NCBI RefSeq assembly: GCF_004359215.1
Contig: NC_090612.1
Location: forward strand, 5,339,683-5,403,682
Direction: 5' to 3'
Source: Bremia lactucae
Lineage: Eukaryota; Oomycota; Peronosporomycetes; Peronosporales; Peronosporaceae
DNA: 64,000 nucleotides
Below the pieces are notes generated by a model. It made no database searches. It was not told where the DNA came from and was given only the letters and a program-made list of their open reading frames with translations. Positions 10,416 through 21,801 of the stretch are shown here, piece by piece. Position numbers and translations under genes: made by a program. Position 1 is the first letter of the stretch; each line of letters starts with the position of its first letter.

Positions 10416-12075
10416 ATGGCAATCCCCGCGACAATTGCGCGCCCAATGGGCGAGACCCTACGTGGAAAGCAGAAGGAAAAGGACGTGCGCATGTCCAACA
10501 TCATCGCCGCGAAAGGTTTTTGCTTTCGCTTCTCTTTCAATATGATGCCCTCTAAATTCCCTTCACTTCTCAGCCATCGCTAATGCAATTCGCACAAGTC
10601 TCGGCCCACGCGGGATGGACAAGATGATTCAACAAGGCAGTGGGGAGGTTATAATTTCAAATGATGGCGCGACGATCTTGAGCCAGATGCAAGTGTACCA
10701 CCCCACGGCCAAAATGCTCGTGGATCTGTCCAAGTCTCAGGACATTGAGGCTGGCGACGGGACTACTAGCGTCTGCATTATCGCAGGTGCCCTACTAAGT
10801 GCATGCGAAGATTTGCTGCTGAAAGGTATACATCCAACTAATATCTCGGAGGCGTTTGGGCTCGCTGCTATTAAGGCCGAGGAAATCCTTACGAAAATGG
10901 CCAAACCCGTGGAACTTGCGAACCGTGAAGAGCTGATCAACTGTGTCAATACGTCGCTGTCTTCTAAAGTTATTTCCGAGTACACAGATCGCTTGTCGCC
11001 TATTGCCGTGGACGCCGTCTTGAATGTTATTGACATTGCCACGGCCACAAACGTCGATTTGAACACAGTTCGGGTGGTCAAGCAACTAGGAGGTACCATT
11101 GATGACTCAGAGCTCGTGGAAGGACTTGTTTTTAGTAAAGGATTTGACAAGACGGCGGCTGCCGGGGCTCCTACAACGATTGAAAATGCCAAGATTGCCT
11201 TGATCCAATTTTGTCTTTCAGCCCCCAAGGCCGATATGGAGAGTAATGTCGTAATTAACGACTATGCTGCCATGGATCGTATTTTGCGTGAAGAACGCAA
11301 ATACATTTTAAATCTTTGCAAAAAAGTGAAAAAGTCTGGAGTAAATGTGCTGTTGATTCAAAAGAGTATTCTACGCGATGCCACGAACGACTTGTCGCTC
11401 CACTTTCTCGCAAAAATGGGCATCCGTGTGATTACGGACATTGAACGTAATGATATTGAACACATTGCTACGACGCTAGGATGTCTGCCTGTGGCAAACA
11501 TTGAGTATTTGACGCCTGATAAGCTTGGGACGGCGGGGCTTGTGCAAGAAGAAACCGTGGGGGGCCACAAAGTGGTAAAAATGACTGAGATTGTGAATCC
11601 TGGAAAAACCATGTCGATTCTTGTACGTGGGTCAAACAAGCTCGTGCTTGAAGAAGCTGAACGCTCGCTGCATGATGCGTTGTGTGTCGTCCGCTCGCTG
11701 GTTAAAAAGCGCTTTTTAATCTGTGGTGGTGGCGCTCCGGAGATTCAGGTAGCGCAAAAGCTTGGTATTTATGGTCGTTCGTTGGAAGGCACGGCTAGTT
11801 ACTGTCTCCAGGCTTTCGCCGATGCGATGGAGATTGTGCCATACACGCTTGCTGAGAACGCTGGTCTTCACCCGATTGCTATTGTCACGGAGCTGCGTGC
11901 GAAGCATGCGCAGGGACACACGAGCATGGGCATTAACGTGCGCAAAGGAGCGACTAGTGATATGTATGAGCTTAACGTGCTGCAACCGCTTCTAGTGAAT
12001 ACGAGCGAGATTTCGCTGGCGACGGAGTGTGTGCGCATGATTCTCAAGATTGACGACATTGTGATGGTTCGGTAA
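10416..12075 (+). CDS. CCT4: T-complex protein 1 subunit delta (CCT4), two exons
   Basis: Subunit of the cytosolic chaperonin CCT/TRiC, which folds actin, tubulin and other proteins using ATP. The model joins 10416-10515 and 10574-12075 (533 residues, normal for the family). The 58-base intron starts GTTTTT and ends TCTCAG. Splicing joins SNIIAAK to [18 protein letters not shown], the expected delta N-terminus, whereas the continuous frame starts only at 10615. ATP-site motifs are LGPRG (43-47), NDGATIL (63-69) and GDGTTS (94-99), with GGGAPE at about 418-423. The start ATG gives a short pre-domain [17 protein letters not shown], shorter than in animals. Nothing is broken. Assignment to delta rather than another CCT subunit rests on overall resemblance. 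Confidence 0.93.
10516..10573 (+). other. CCT4 intron
   Basis: GT at 10516 and TTCTCAG ending at 10573, phase 1 (AAA G | CC ATC). It contains an in-frame continuation that would replace the conserved [12 protein letters not shown] block, so removal is required for a family-like protein. Confidence 0.85.
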
Positions 12076-12329
12076 GTAGGAAACTCCTCGTAGCGTGTGG
12101 CCTCGGAATTATGTGAAACAGACTAGGTGGCGCAGCTTTTTACTCCAAATTTAAAGGCAAATACTCCGTTAGTTTGCGATATATTGGCGTTTTTAAACTT
12201 TCGGTATTTTTTTATGGGTTGCTTTTGGCTACCAAACGGCATTAAAACCTTTTAAAATCGCACTTGTAGACCTTTCAGGCCCTCACTGCTTTTTCGTAGA
12301 GCTCCCCATTGCCACAACGTTTATCATTT
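12076..12329. other. intergenic, nothing recognised
   Basis: AT-rich spacer between two convergent units, the CCT4 3' end and the minus-strand bZIP-like relic. Confidence 0.5.
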
Positions 12330-13205
12330 TTTTTTAATGAAGCTCAAAAGGAAGTACCTTAGTCGAAAAAACTCGATGAGTATGCCGCCATGCCCTTCTC
12401 GAATGTGCACGTCCTCTGTCGGGATTTCCATCGTTGCGAGGCCAGTTTCCTCAAGCATAGAATCTACACGTGGTACGTGTCTCCTCTAGTACACGAGTAA
12501 ACCGATTATCCTTGACACTGACATCTTTGACCTCAGCACACTCAGCCATCTACAAAATAAAGTCATATTGGCAGGAGAACAAAGACTTCGGAAATGTTTT
12601 ATTTTACTCAGTTGCTTTGTTAAATCGATTGCAATCTTTCGCTGGTGCTCAACGTAATGTCTCAAGCGCGCATTCTCACGCTCAGCCTCTTCGCGCCGTC
12701 GCAACTGTTGGTCGGCCATTCGCTCCCACGCACAAAGCACTTGCAACGACGGGCGAGGTTGTCTCCCGTTTCTCCGCGGATCTTCTCCGCAATTGCTTTC
12801 ATTTTGAGTCAGCTGAAGCGCTTGCAATTCTTCTTGCAACTGCGTTACTCTTTCATGTAGGAAGGCTAGCTCGAAGCGGAGGTTGTTGCACGCCCTGTCC
12901 GGGTTAGCCTGCAGTTTTCTTTTCCTAGTCTTAGAGTTTTGCAATACTGGAGGTGTAATGCAAGGAGATGCTTCCTACAAGGCTTCTCTTGCAAGATGGT
13001 CGGGCAAATAGCACGGCCTTCCACTCAAAGAGGAAGACTGAGAAGGCTGCTCGCCCAATTGAAAAGAGCTCGAGACGTCCAAGGTGACCAATAGGTCAGA
13101 AAAATCTGCTGAGCTAAAGGTGTCGATCGCACACTCCTTCATTAAGCTTAACGTTGCCTCGAATGCACAAATGTCATCGTCCTCGCCCAGCTCCATTCCA
13201 GGCAA
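12330..13205 (-). pseudogene. bZIP-like / START-like family relic
   Basis: Read on the minus strand: an acidic N-terminus (13205-12978), an in-frame TAG at 12977-12975, then in the same frame a basic-coiled-coil segment (12944-12540) with NPDRACNNLRFELAFLHERV and WERMADQQLRRREEAEREN. After a further frame change comes VDSMLEETGLATMEIPTEDV and HGGILIEFF (about 12455-12350). This order resembles a large oomycete family with a short basic-zipper-like region followed by a START-like domain, of which only the beginning remains. Two or three lesions and the lost C-terminus suggest a pseudogene. Short introns could explain some breaks (GT...TTTTGTAG near 12585-12548), but they would be unusually short. 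Confidence 0.55.
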
Positions 13206-13347
13206 ACTTAATCGGCAAATGTATCATCTTTGGCATTATGTATCAAATTTTGGAGGGAAAAGCTCATCAAACTCATTGAACTTGACATAAGGGGGGTCGC
13301 CATATTTGTCCTGTATTGGAATACTGGAATAAAACCTTATCCAACCA

Positions 13348-13354
13348 TCACTCT
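13348..13354 (+). promoter_or_regulatory. possible initiator element TCACTCT
   Basis: Fits the oomycete initiator pattern TCAYTYY and lies 22 bases before the aminotransferase ATG, a typical spacing for the short 5' leaders in this group. Sequence match only. Confidence 0.35.
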
Positions 13355-13375
13355 TAAATCGACATCAGCGCCTAA

Positions 13376-14890
13376 ATGGCGCTTTTACGGCGCTGTTTCA
13401 ATCATCGCTCCTTGCAGTCGCGACGCTTTGTGGCTGCCTCCGCGCACGCTCTCCCTGCAACTCCCACACCTTCTTTCCCAAGGGAATATGCTAACTCAGA
13501 GGTCGTGACGGACCAAGTGCCCGGCCCAAAGTCTCTGCAGCAGCTTCAACGTCTCGCCGAGATGCAAAACACGGGAGCGATCAATTTTTTTGCCGACTAC
13601 GCAGCGAGTAGGGGCAATTATCTTGTAGACGTGGACGGAAACTGCTTCTTGGATGTGTACGGCCAGATCGCGTCGTTGCCAATTGGTTACAACCATCCTG
13701 CAATTCTCAAGGCCATGCGTGACAAGGCTAACGTAGCCATGCTGGCACAGCGGCCATGTCTTGGCGTATTTCCTCCTGCTGATTGGGTCGATTCCATCAC
13801 TAATACGCTACTTAGAGTAGCGCCTCACGGCCTTGAAGACGTCAACACGCTCATGTGCGGCTCTTGCTCGAATGAAAACGCTTATAAGGCGGTTTTTATG
13901 TGGTTCCAAGCGCGTTTAAGAGACGGACGTCCACCGTCCGAGCACGATTTGGAAACGTGTATGATGCACCGGATGCCAGGCACGCCTAAATTAAGTATTC
14001 TGTCGTTCTATGGAGGATTCCATGGCCGCCTGCTTGGGTGTCTATCAACGACCCACTCAAAAGCGATTCACAAGGTAGATGTCCCTGCATTTGACTGGCC
14101 TGTGGCGTCCTTTCCAAAACTTAAGTACCCTCTGGACGTCCATATGGCTGCTAATGAAGCCGAAGAAGCACGCTGCCTCGATGAGGTCGAGAGACTTCTG
14201 ATACGCAGTTCGAAAGGAACAAAATTTGAGGAATCTCGCATCGCGGGTATGATTGTCGAGCCCATCCAAGCTGAAGGGGGCGACAATCACGCGAGTCCAC
14301 TGTTCTTCCGCCAATTGCGCGACCTTGCGGCCAAATATAATGTAGCGTTTATTGTCGATGAAGTGCAGACTGGGGGAGGCAGCACCGGAAAGTTCTGGGC
14401 TCATGAGCATTGGGACCTTGAGAACCCTCCTGACCTTGTCACATTTAGTAAAAAGATGCAGACGGGTGGCTATTATGCCAAAAGAGAGTTTCGTCTCAAG
14501 GAGAGTTACCGCATTTTTAACACGTGGATGGGCGACCCTTCTAAAATGATCACTCTCAAGGCCGTGCTTGATGTGCTTGAAAGTGATCACCTTTTGGAAA
14601 ATGTCAGTATCACGGGGGAGTACCTCAAGGCAGGGCTGTTTGATATGGCGGCCGAATTTCCCGCTCTCGTGTCCAATGTGCGTGGACAAGGCACGTATTT
14701 GGCCATGGACTTTCCAACTGAAGCCATCCGCAACGAATTTGTTCGCGTGATCAAAAGAAAAGGCGTCGCGTCCGGCGGCTGTGGAGTCAAGTCAGTGCGG
14801 TTTCGGCCAGCCCTGATATTCCAGCCGAAGCATGCAGCTGAATATTTGACCATGATGCACGAAGTATGTATTCTACTCAGTAAAAGATGA
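13376..14890 (+). CDS. ABAT: 4-aminobutyrate aminotransferase, mitochondrial
   Basis: PLP enzyme of the GABA shunt that converts GABA and 2-oxoglutarate to succinic semialdehyde and glutamate. 504 residues, single exon. Residues 1-30 are rich in Arg, Ser and Ala without acidic residues (MALLRRCFNHRSLQSRRFVA), as in a mitochondrial presequence. Fold-I class III motifs: SFYGGFHGR (210-218), IVEPIQAEGGD (293-303), IVDEVQTGGG (326-335) and TFSKKMQTGG, where Lys360 is the expected PLP Schiff-base lysine. MCGSCSNENA (160-169) keeps the Cys161/Cys164 pair that holds an iron-sulfur cluster between subunits in the mammalian enzyme. The resemblance is to the animal/fungal 2-oxoglutarate type rather than the plant pyruvate type. 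Confidence 0.94.
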   Translation: MALLRRCFNHRSLQSRRFVAASAHALPATPTPSFPREYANSEVVTDQVPGPKSLQQLQRLAEMQNTGAINFFADYAASRGNYLVDVDGNCFLDVYGQIASLPIGYNHPAILKAMRDKANVAMLAQRPCLGVFPPADWVDSITNTLLRVAPHGLEDVNTLMCGSCSNENAYKAVFMWFQARLRDGRPPSEHDLETCMMHRMPGTPKLSILSFYGGFHGRLLGCLSTTHSKAIHKVDVPAFDWPVASFPKLKYPLDVHMAANEAEEARCLDEVERLLIRSSKGTKFEESRIAGMIVEPIQAEGGDNHASPLFFRQLRDLAAKYNVAFIVDEVQTGGGSTGKFWAHEHWDLENPPDLVTFSKKMQTGGYYAKREFRLKESYRIFNTWMGDPSKMITLKAVLDVLESDHLLENVSITGEYLKAGLFDMAAEFPALVSNVRGQGTYLAMDFPTEAIRNEFVRVIKRKGVASGGCGVKSVRFRPALIFQPKHAAEYLTMMHEVCILLSKR

Positions 14891-15470
14891 AATAGTCGTT
14901 GTTGTATCGTGTCGTGTTTTTAATAATTTGCTTGAGAGCTGTTAACTTGTCGCACCAGCGAGACTCATCGGCAAAAAAGCAGTCTGATCATTTAATGAAC
15001 GTATTGCAAAACCGCGTACGTTTGAAATCGGCAAATAAACAAATGATAAAGGTCAAATGGTTTGCATTGATGACGCAGCGAAATTAAAGGTCGCGAAATA
15101 GGCTGAACTCCTTACCAAAACCAAAATGAGGCACCGAACAAAAAGAAACCAGGATGAAAGTAGATCTGTGGCCACATGTACCTATCATCTGAAGCATAGC
15201 TGCGACGCAGTTCCCGCGGTTTTATACATAATACGGAAACAATTTCAGCTCTTGCACTTTGTTTTGTCGACACGAAGAACTGTTTCAAGGGGCAGACGAA
15301 TAACAAAGCTCACCCAATGCTCGTCAAGAGTATGTCTTTAGCTTGACTAATGGTAGAAACAATTCAGGTCACAAAATTTTATTTAACAGTTGCTTCGCAC
15401 GTGGAAGTGACCTAAGAATATGTTAAATAGACAAATCTTGAATGTAGGATATTATAATATTTTAATTTTA
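14891..15470. other. intergenic up to gap
   Basis: No gene recognised. Ends in an AT-rich stretch at the gap. Confidence 0.5.
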
Positions 15471-15570
15471 NNNNNNNNNNNNNNNNNNNNNNNNNNNNNN
15501 NNNNNNNNNNNNNNNNNNNNNNNNNNNNNNNNNNNNNNNNNNNNNNNNNNNNNNNNNNNNNNNNNNNNNN
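15471..15570. other. assembly gap (100 N)
   Basis: Exactly 100 N, a scaffolding placeholder. It cuts a minus-strand Gypsy element after its RNase H. Confidence 0.99.
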
Positions 15571-17930
15571 TGTGAGAGATGGGGCGACTAAGTCGCCGTG
15601 CGTAACGACGCGTGATCTGTATAAATCATAAACGGCTTAGAGCCGAGCAGATGAACTCTGAGTTTGACGAGAGCATACTTCATAGCAAGTAACTCTTTGT
15701 CCTGAACTGGGTTCGAACGCAATAACACGTTCATGCCCATCAACATCTGTTTGCAACAGAGCACTGCCAATGGCAAAATCTGATGCGTCCCAGATGACAC
15801 TGAAAGGCCAATTTGGGTTTGGCAGTGCCAGAATCGGGGCATGGATAAGACTATCCTTAACTGCTCGAAAAGCATTATTTTCGGTGCTAGTCCAGCAACA
15901 TTCTGTATCCTTTTTAAGGAGATTAGATAATGGCCTAGCCATATCAGAGTAATTTTCGCTATATTTGTGTAAATAATTGGCGAGACCCAACCACTAACGC
16001 AAATCCTTTTGGTTTTAGGAACCGGCCAATCTACTATGGCTTTTACCTTAGCGGGATCCGCTCTAAGGCCTCGCTTTCCAATGAAGCATCCTAAAAAAGT
16101 ATTTCGTCTGCGCCAAAAATGCATTTAGATGCATTGGCATACAATTTGTTGTGCGCATGCACTCGAGCACTGCTCGCAAATGGTCTAAATGGTTTTCCAT
16201 ATCCGACCGACCCTGTTCCGCACGACTATGGACAAAAATGTCATCGAAATAAGTGTGTGCATAACCTCGATGAGGGCGAAACAGTTGCGTCACTAGACGA
16301 TTAAATGTTGTCGAGGCGTTGGAAAGCCCTTGTGGCATAACCAGCCACTCCCATAACATGCCGCTTGGGGTGCTAACCGCTGTAAGCGGGATATCACTTG
16401 TTCGCATGAGCAATTGGTAGTAACCGTCGACTAAGTCAAATGCACTGTACATAGTACATCCCACCATATTGTTCTGAAGAACATCCTTTCTAGGATTGAA
16501 GGTTTGTGCTGGTATAGTGGCAGCATTAAGCTTATTATAAGCATGTACAATGCGCCATTTACCATTTGGCTTTTTGACACAAAATGTCGGTGCCGAATGA
16601 GGAGATTTGCTTTCTCGTACCATTCCAGCCTCGTGCTTAGCACGGAAGAAATCGTCAATGACGTCACACTGCTTCCTTGGTAAAGGCCATTATCTTGTGA
16701 CACAGCATTTGGTTCCCGCACCTAAGTCAATTTCATGACGAACACCTCTATCCGGAGGTAAAACAGATGGTGGGTTATTACCACATCTTGGAATTTTAAT
16801 TAATATATAAAAGGGATCCGTAGAATCTTTAAGGATCGATGACCCACTTCGCGCACTAAGTGCAGCTTTTGTGTCATCCAGGACAGCTTCGTCGAGAAGT
16901 GACGATGAGTTTAACTCAACCATAGGTCGAATGACCACCATTTCAGATAAGTCACCAGCTTTTAAAGCTCGACCGCACTCATCATTAGACATTTCGTCTA
17001 GCTCTAAAAGAGCATGTAACGAGGGGATTGCCGCAAGGCTAACTTCCCCCTCAATGTTACCGGTTACGCCATTTACAAGCGTATGTACTTGCTTACTCGT
17101 ATCACTTTGTGAGGGTATACACGCTTCGTGTCCACCCTGTCTTGGAGTGGAAACAATACGCCTCTTAGAGGCCGGGACATTCACGTCCCCGGGTTTTCCA
17201 GCCTGTATTGGTTCTAAATGCCCTGGTATCTAATTTGTCATCTGACACTGAGTTTGGTGACTCGGCTTCCTTATTCGGTGGCCTTTTACGTGTCGCTTCA
17301 CGTGTCTTAGGGGTTTTGGCCCTTAATGTCCTGGCGAACTGCCAATAGTGTCACTATTGACACTCAGTATGGTGCCACCTCGGCCGATCATACTCGGTGG
17401 ACTTAGATGTGCCACTCCACGTATCTCAGGGATATTGCACCCTTGATGATTCGGCCTTAGGCCAACAATGCTTTCAGCATTTAGTGAATCGTTATTATAA
17501 CGAGTGTCACTCGACAGAGTACGTGCCGTTCCACCTATTTCTGCTGAGTCATGCGTTATGCTCTGGGAATGGCTAGTTAAACACCAGGTGCTGTTAGGTG
17601 CCCCGTCTACTACTAATCGTCTTGTGACGCAACTTGCCTGTAACGGGGCACCTTTCGGCTGCTGGATCAGTAGGGCGCTCCGCACCTACTGACCCTGACC
17701 GTTTTGTTACGATCCGCCTCGCCGTTGCGATTTCGCAACAGCGTCGGATCCGCGTCCTCCGCTGTTCTTAGCGAGAGGTTGGTCTTTTAGCTCAGTGTTT
17801 TTAGGTACTGGCCGTGGGGCACTACACTCATAGGCGTAGTTGTCCGTCTTTTGACAACAATCACATTTTTGTAATCGTTTGTAGCTTGAAGAGCGAGGTT
17901 TCTCGCTCTCTACGTACGAGAGGTCCATGG
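15571..17930 (-). mobile_element. Ty3/Gypsy element (subfamily D), minus strand, truncated by gap
   Basis: Order from high to low coordinates: CCHC knuckle with CDCCQKTDNYAYECSAPRPV (about 17865-17800); a spacer with the GCNIPEIRG...LSPPSM repeat (about 17550-17250); a linker [19 protein letters not shown] (about 17050); the RT start [12 protein letters not shown] and SAPTFCVKKPNGKWRIVHAY (16740-16540); palm MPQGLSNASTTFNRL and catalytic YFDDI (about 16345-16235); the connection and RNase H WDASDFAIGSALLQTDV (about 15800-15750). Frameshifts separate the blocks. The sister copy on the plus strand is at 45541-48995. Confidence 0.85.
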
Positions 17931-18114
17931 GTTCTGGACCTCCGTTTTCTTGTCGTCTCGAAGGTTGATAAGCTCCAGATTAAGTGAAGGCTGTACGCTT
18001 GCAGTCCTTCTGTTCTGCTGTAGAGGTCTCTTAGTGTAGCTACTTAGTTTTAGCTGGCGGAGGTTGATCGTAAGGCTTTCTGCTAGAGCTATGTTAAGCT
18101 GTTTGTTATTATTT

Positions 18115-18423
18115 TTGATTTCCTATGTAACGATCTTCTATCTACTACTAACGTAATTATATCAATAGCAATCTATGTATGGCGCCTACTTGCGCACCGC
18201 ACATCGTGTCTTCTAACGATTGGCGGGGTTGATATTAACTTAAATCAACCAATCAATAGAATCGATGTCTTATTGCGTCAATATTACCAAATTTGGTAAT
18301 TTTGGAATCATTAAGTCAAAACTAATAAGATTCTTTGCTTATTTTCTCTCGCAGAAAATAATACTCCAGAGTAATAATTCCTTTTATATGAGATTATATT
18401 TATGAAACAGGACCCAGTTGCAA
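18115..18423 (-). repeat. LTR family A fragment
   Basis: Shares with LTR A the stretches GCGCACCGCACATCGTGTC, AACGATTGGCGGGGTTGAT, the AATATTACCAAATTTGGTAAT palindrome and the TTATTTTCTCTCGCAGAAAAT block, in reverse orientation. The expected terminus is degenerate (ACCCAGTTGCA). The other end is lost. Confidence 0.75.
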
Positions 18424-18711
18424 ATAGGAATAATCATTAAACAACTCAAATAGTCGTTCAAGCTCGTGGGGCTAATTGAGGCCTTCTTCAAGGAACACAA
18501 ACATTCGTAGAATCAAATGACAACCAGTGCCCAAAATTACATACCTTAGAACCACAGCGAAAGCGTTAAGAAGGCACGGAATCAAAATGGGAATTGGACT
18601 TGATTGACTTCTTAAAAGTAAAGCATATTACTCTTATTATAAATTCGGCCCCAGAAGAAATAATAGCTTTGAGACGAGTTATTGCCCAATCATTACCACT
18701 AGAACAAAGCA
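18424..18711. other. intergenic; HIS7 upstream region
   Basis: Short spacer. A TCATTACC at 18690-18697, 15 bases before the HIS7 ATG, is one mismatch from the oomycete initiator pattern. Confidence 0.35.
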
Positions 18712-20410
18712 ATGGTTGAGGTGACTGTCTTGGACTACGGGGCAGGCAACGTGCGCAGCCTGAAGAACGCAATTTACGCCACGGGCCACTCGGTGAAAAC
18801 TGTGAAGTGTGCTCAGGATATCCAAGATGCTGAGGTACTAATTTTTCCTGGAGTCGGCAACTTTCGCGCCGCAATGGAATTTCTTAATCGCAGTGGCTAC
18901 GTGGAGAAACTGAAAAATTACATTATGGCGGATCGACGCTTCTTGGGCATTTGCCTGGGTATGCAAACGCTTTTCGAAGGCTCGGAGGAATGTCCTGAAC
19001 TGAAAGGCCTCGGTATTGTAAAAGGCGAGGTGGCGCGTTTTCCATCGGACCAGATTGCGGTACCGCACATCGGATGGAACGGTATTAACGCTTGGAAAAA
19101 GTCGTCATTGTTCTCAGCGCTAACAACGCGCACGGAAAACATCAAAGTCTATTTTGTGCATTCGTTTCGCGCATTAAAGACGGATAGGAATGCCGATTGG
19201 GTGCTTTCCACCACGAACTATGGGGACTTGGAGTTTGTCAGCTCTGTTCAGAAGGGCAACGTCATGGCCGTGCAGTTTCATCCCGAAAAGAGTGGAGCTG
19301 TGGGTTTAGCTCTTTTAAAGGGTTTTCTGGAAAAATCGACTTTTGTAGATCATGATGCTCCAATATTAACAGCAGCTACAGCATTACGGACGAAGCTCTC
19401 GAAGCGTATCATTGCGTACGTTGGATCTTCTTAGACTTTTTCGACACTGATCTTCGTACCGCTGCAGGTGTCTGGACGTCCGCGCGAACGACCAGGGAGA
19501 CCTTGTGGTAACCAAGGGAGACCAGTACGACGTGCGTGAAACCTCCAAAAATAGTCGAGGAAGCCACATTCGCAACCTGGGCAAGCCGGTTGATTTGTGC
19601 AAGCGCTACTATGAAGAGGGTGCGGATGAGGTCGCATTTCTTAATATCACGAGCTTCCGCGAACAGCTAATTGGTGACCTGCCGATGGTCCAAGTATTGG
19701 AAGCTAGTTCCGAGTGCGTTTTCGTCCCACTGACGATTGGTGGGGGTATTCGTGATTATGTGGACGATCAGCAGAAGACCCACTCCGCGCTTGATGTAGC
19801 GGCGCAGTATTTTCGCTCGGGTGCTGACAAGGTCTCGATTGGCAGTGACGCTGTGTATGCTGCTGAGAAGTACTATGCAAATGGCGGCCAAGGTGACGGT
19901 ACGAGCTCGATCGAGACCATTTCCGCTGTGTACGGAAACCAAGCCGTTGTGGTGTCAATGGATCCCAAACGGGTGTACGTAGCTTCGTTCTACGATGAGA
20001 AGGCTAAAGGACATAATGTTATCAAGCTATCACAACCTGGACCAAATGGTGAACAGTACTGCTGGTACCAGATGACGGTTCGTGGGGGCCGTGAAGCCCG
20101 AGACATCGATGTGGTGCAACTAGCCAAGGCTGTGGAAGCTCTTGGTGCAGGCGAATTGCTCTTAAATTGCGTTGATATGGATGGGCAGAAGGCTGGATAC
20201 GATCTGAATTTGACTGCACTCGTGAAAAATTCGGTGCGGATACCCGTTATTGCATCCAGCGGTGCCGGTAAACCTGATCATTTTACAGAAGTCTTCAAAA
20301 AGACGAATTGCGACGCGGCCCTCGCGGCCGGTATTTTTCACCGTAAAGAAGTGGTCATACAAGACATAAAGACGCAACTACATGCTGATAGCATAAATGT
20401 TCGTTTTTGA
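18712..20410 (+). CDS. HIS7: bifunctional imidazole glycerol phosphate synthase (HisH-HisF fusion), two exons
   Basis: Makes imidazole glycerol phosphate and AICAR in histidine synthesis; the N-terminal glutaminase supplies ammonia to the C-terminal barrel. The model joins 18712-19415 and 19468-20410 (548 residues, close to the yeast fusion). Glutaminase motifs: PGVGN (46-50), GICLGMQ with Cys81, and QFHPEKSG with His190 and Glu192. The 52-base intron (GTACGT...CTGCAG) falls exactly before [19 protein letters not shown], restoring the first catalytic Asp238. The second expected Asp is in SMDPKRV (about 400). Phosphate-binding loops TIGGGIRD and ASSGAG are intact. Without splicing, both halves would appear as separate proteins, the first ending ...IIAYVGSS. 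Start ATG matches the family N-terminus. Confidence 0.95.
19416..19467 (+). other. HIS7 intron
   Basis: GTACGT donor, TGCAG acceptor, 52 bases, phase 2 (GC | G). It removes a stop at 19432-19434 and rebuilds the conserved IIACLDVR join between the two enzyme domains. Confidence 0.92.
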
Positions 20411-21728
20411 TAGATGTTTCTACGCAGACGAGTCTAGAAGCGCCGGCATGAGCCTCTATCTGCAAAGAGTCAATCTCTTCTGCGTTTCTTTTTAAAAAAT
20501 AGAGCTCAAATTATGGAAACTATCTTGCTGCTTGTGGCCAAACGTGTCATGGTCTGTTTATCGGTGCTCAATATCAAAGGTCAGTACTATTAGGTAGAGA
20601 GCTATTGCCCTAGTTTATGGCTGTGTTTCTCCGTTGTAATGACAAGATTTGGTACTATGTAAGTTCTGGCAACTGTAGTAGCCTCAATTCGTACTTTGAG
20701 TGTATGAGGCAGATTGATAACTTTCGCAGCAAGTAAAAGTCGTTGTCTTTGCTTCCAAATTGCAGAGGTTGCTCGCTGTCGTTGCTTTCAAATTGCACAA
20801 GTTGCGTCATACAGTTCATTTGACGACGATAGGCAAGACAATTATGGTATGACCTTGCTTTGTGACATAATTTGACAGCTTCTAGTAAACTTGCGCGATG
20901 AGCCGAACGAAAATGTGTGGAAAATTCTTTAATACGGTGCGAGGTTGAGGCTCGCAATTTTACAAAAATTAACGAAAGTCAGATACAAAGTGCAAAACAC
21001 TACCCCCTGACAAACAGTCGTTTTCGTTGCTCAGATATGACAAGCGTTGCAGAAAGTTGTATAACGTTTATAAAATCTCGTTATGATTTTATAAAAGGGC
21101 AGCAAGATTTCGCTTGCACGAATCCAATTACACTCTTTGTGAAGTGAGGGACTAGTGGCGTTGTTCATTGGCAAACGTAATTATTGTGTCGCTGAGTTGC
21201 GCTTGCTTTCGTTAGATCACAACGAGACTTTTCGTAATGTCCTGCAGATTCCGAGTTAACTTTGCCGAAAGCTCAACCTCTTGTACTTGCTCAACATCTT
21301 GTGAGATGTTCGCATTGCAAGTGCAAGTAATTGACACGTTGGGTATGCGGCACTTGTGTCTCGCACTCAAGTTATCATATTCTTTTAACTCTTGAAAGCC
21401 ACTTAGCCTTCCAATTGATAATTGTAGCTCTAAACACCTCAAAGACTGAAGAAGCTATACAATTCTCATCAGTCTTACGTGACAAATGGCTCGAAGGTCG
21501 TGCGCATGTGACTCTACGTTCACCAGCAAGTAACGGCTGTCTGTGCGGAGAGCACGCCAAAAGCTGTATGCGGAAGAGGCCATAAAGGCCTCATTACTCT
21601 CGATCTAATCGCAAATGCTGCATTAACAGTTTCTCTTGCAAGCTACAATTATGTGCTCGTTTTTATCGCGAGACACCAGGCTATAATTAATTTTTACTTT
21701 ATTATGTCTTAAGCTGCCCTCGTCATAG
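20411..21728. other. intergenic, no gene recognised
   Basis: Short frames only, none resembling a known protein. A local near-repeat GTCGTTG(T/C)CTTTGCTTCCAAATTGCA... / GTCGTTGCTTTCAAATTGCA lies at about 20738-20796. Confidence 0.5.
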
Positions 21729-21801
21729 GCGCGGCTGGCGCAATGGATAGCGTATCAGACTTCGAATCTGGGGGTTGCGGGTTCGAGTCCCGCGTCGCGT
21801 A
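21729..21801 (+). tRNA. tRNA-Arg (anticodon TCG)
   Basis: Seventy-three bases fold as a cloverleaf: acceptor GCGCGGC/GTCGCGT (seven pairs, two G-U), a D arm with GGCGCAATGGATAGCG, anticodon stem TCAGA/TCTGG with loop CTTCGAA, and T stem GCGGG/CCCGC with loop TTCGAGT. The discriminator base is A at 21801 and CCA is not encoded, as in eukaryotes. The anticodon TCG reads Arg CGA and related codons. No intron. Downstream T runs are weak. Confidence 0.95.

Noticed and set aside
10737..11228. 163-codon minus-strand frame inside CCT4
   Set aside because: Shadow of the strongly biased CCT4 coding strand.
14057..14689. 210-codon minus-strand frame inside the aminotransferase
   Set aside because: Shadow frame; the plus strand has all catalytic motifs.
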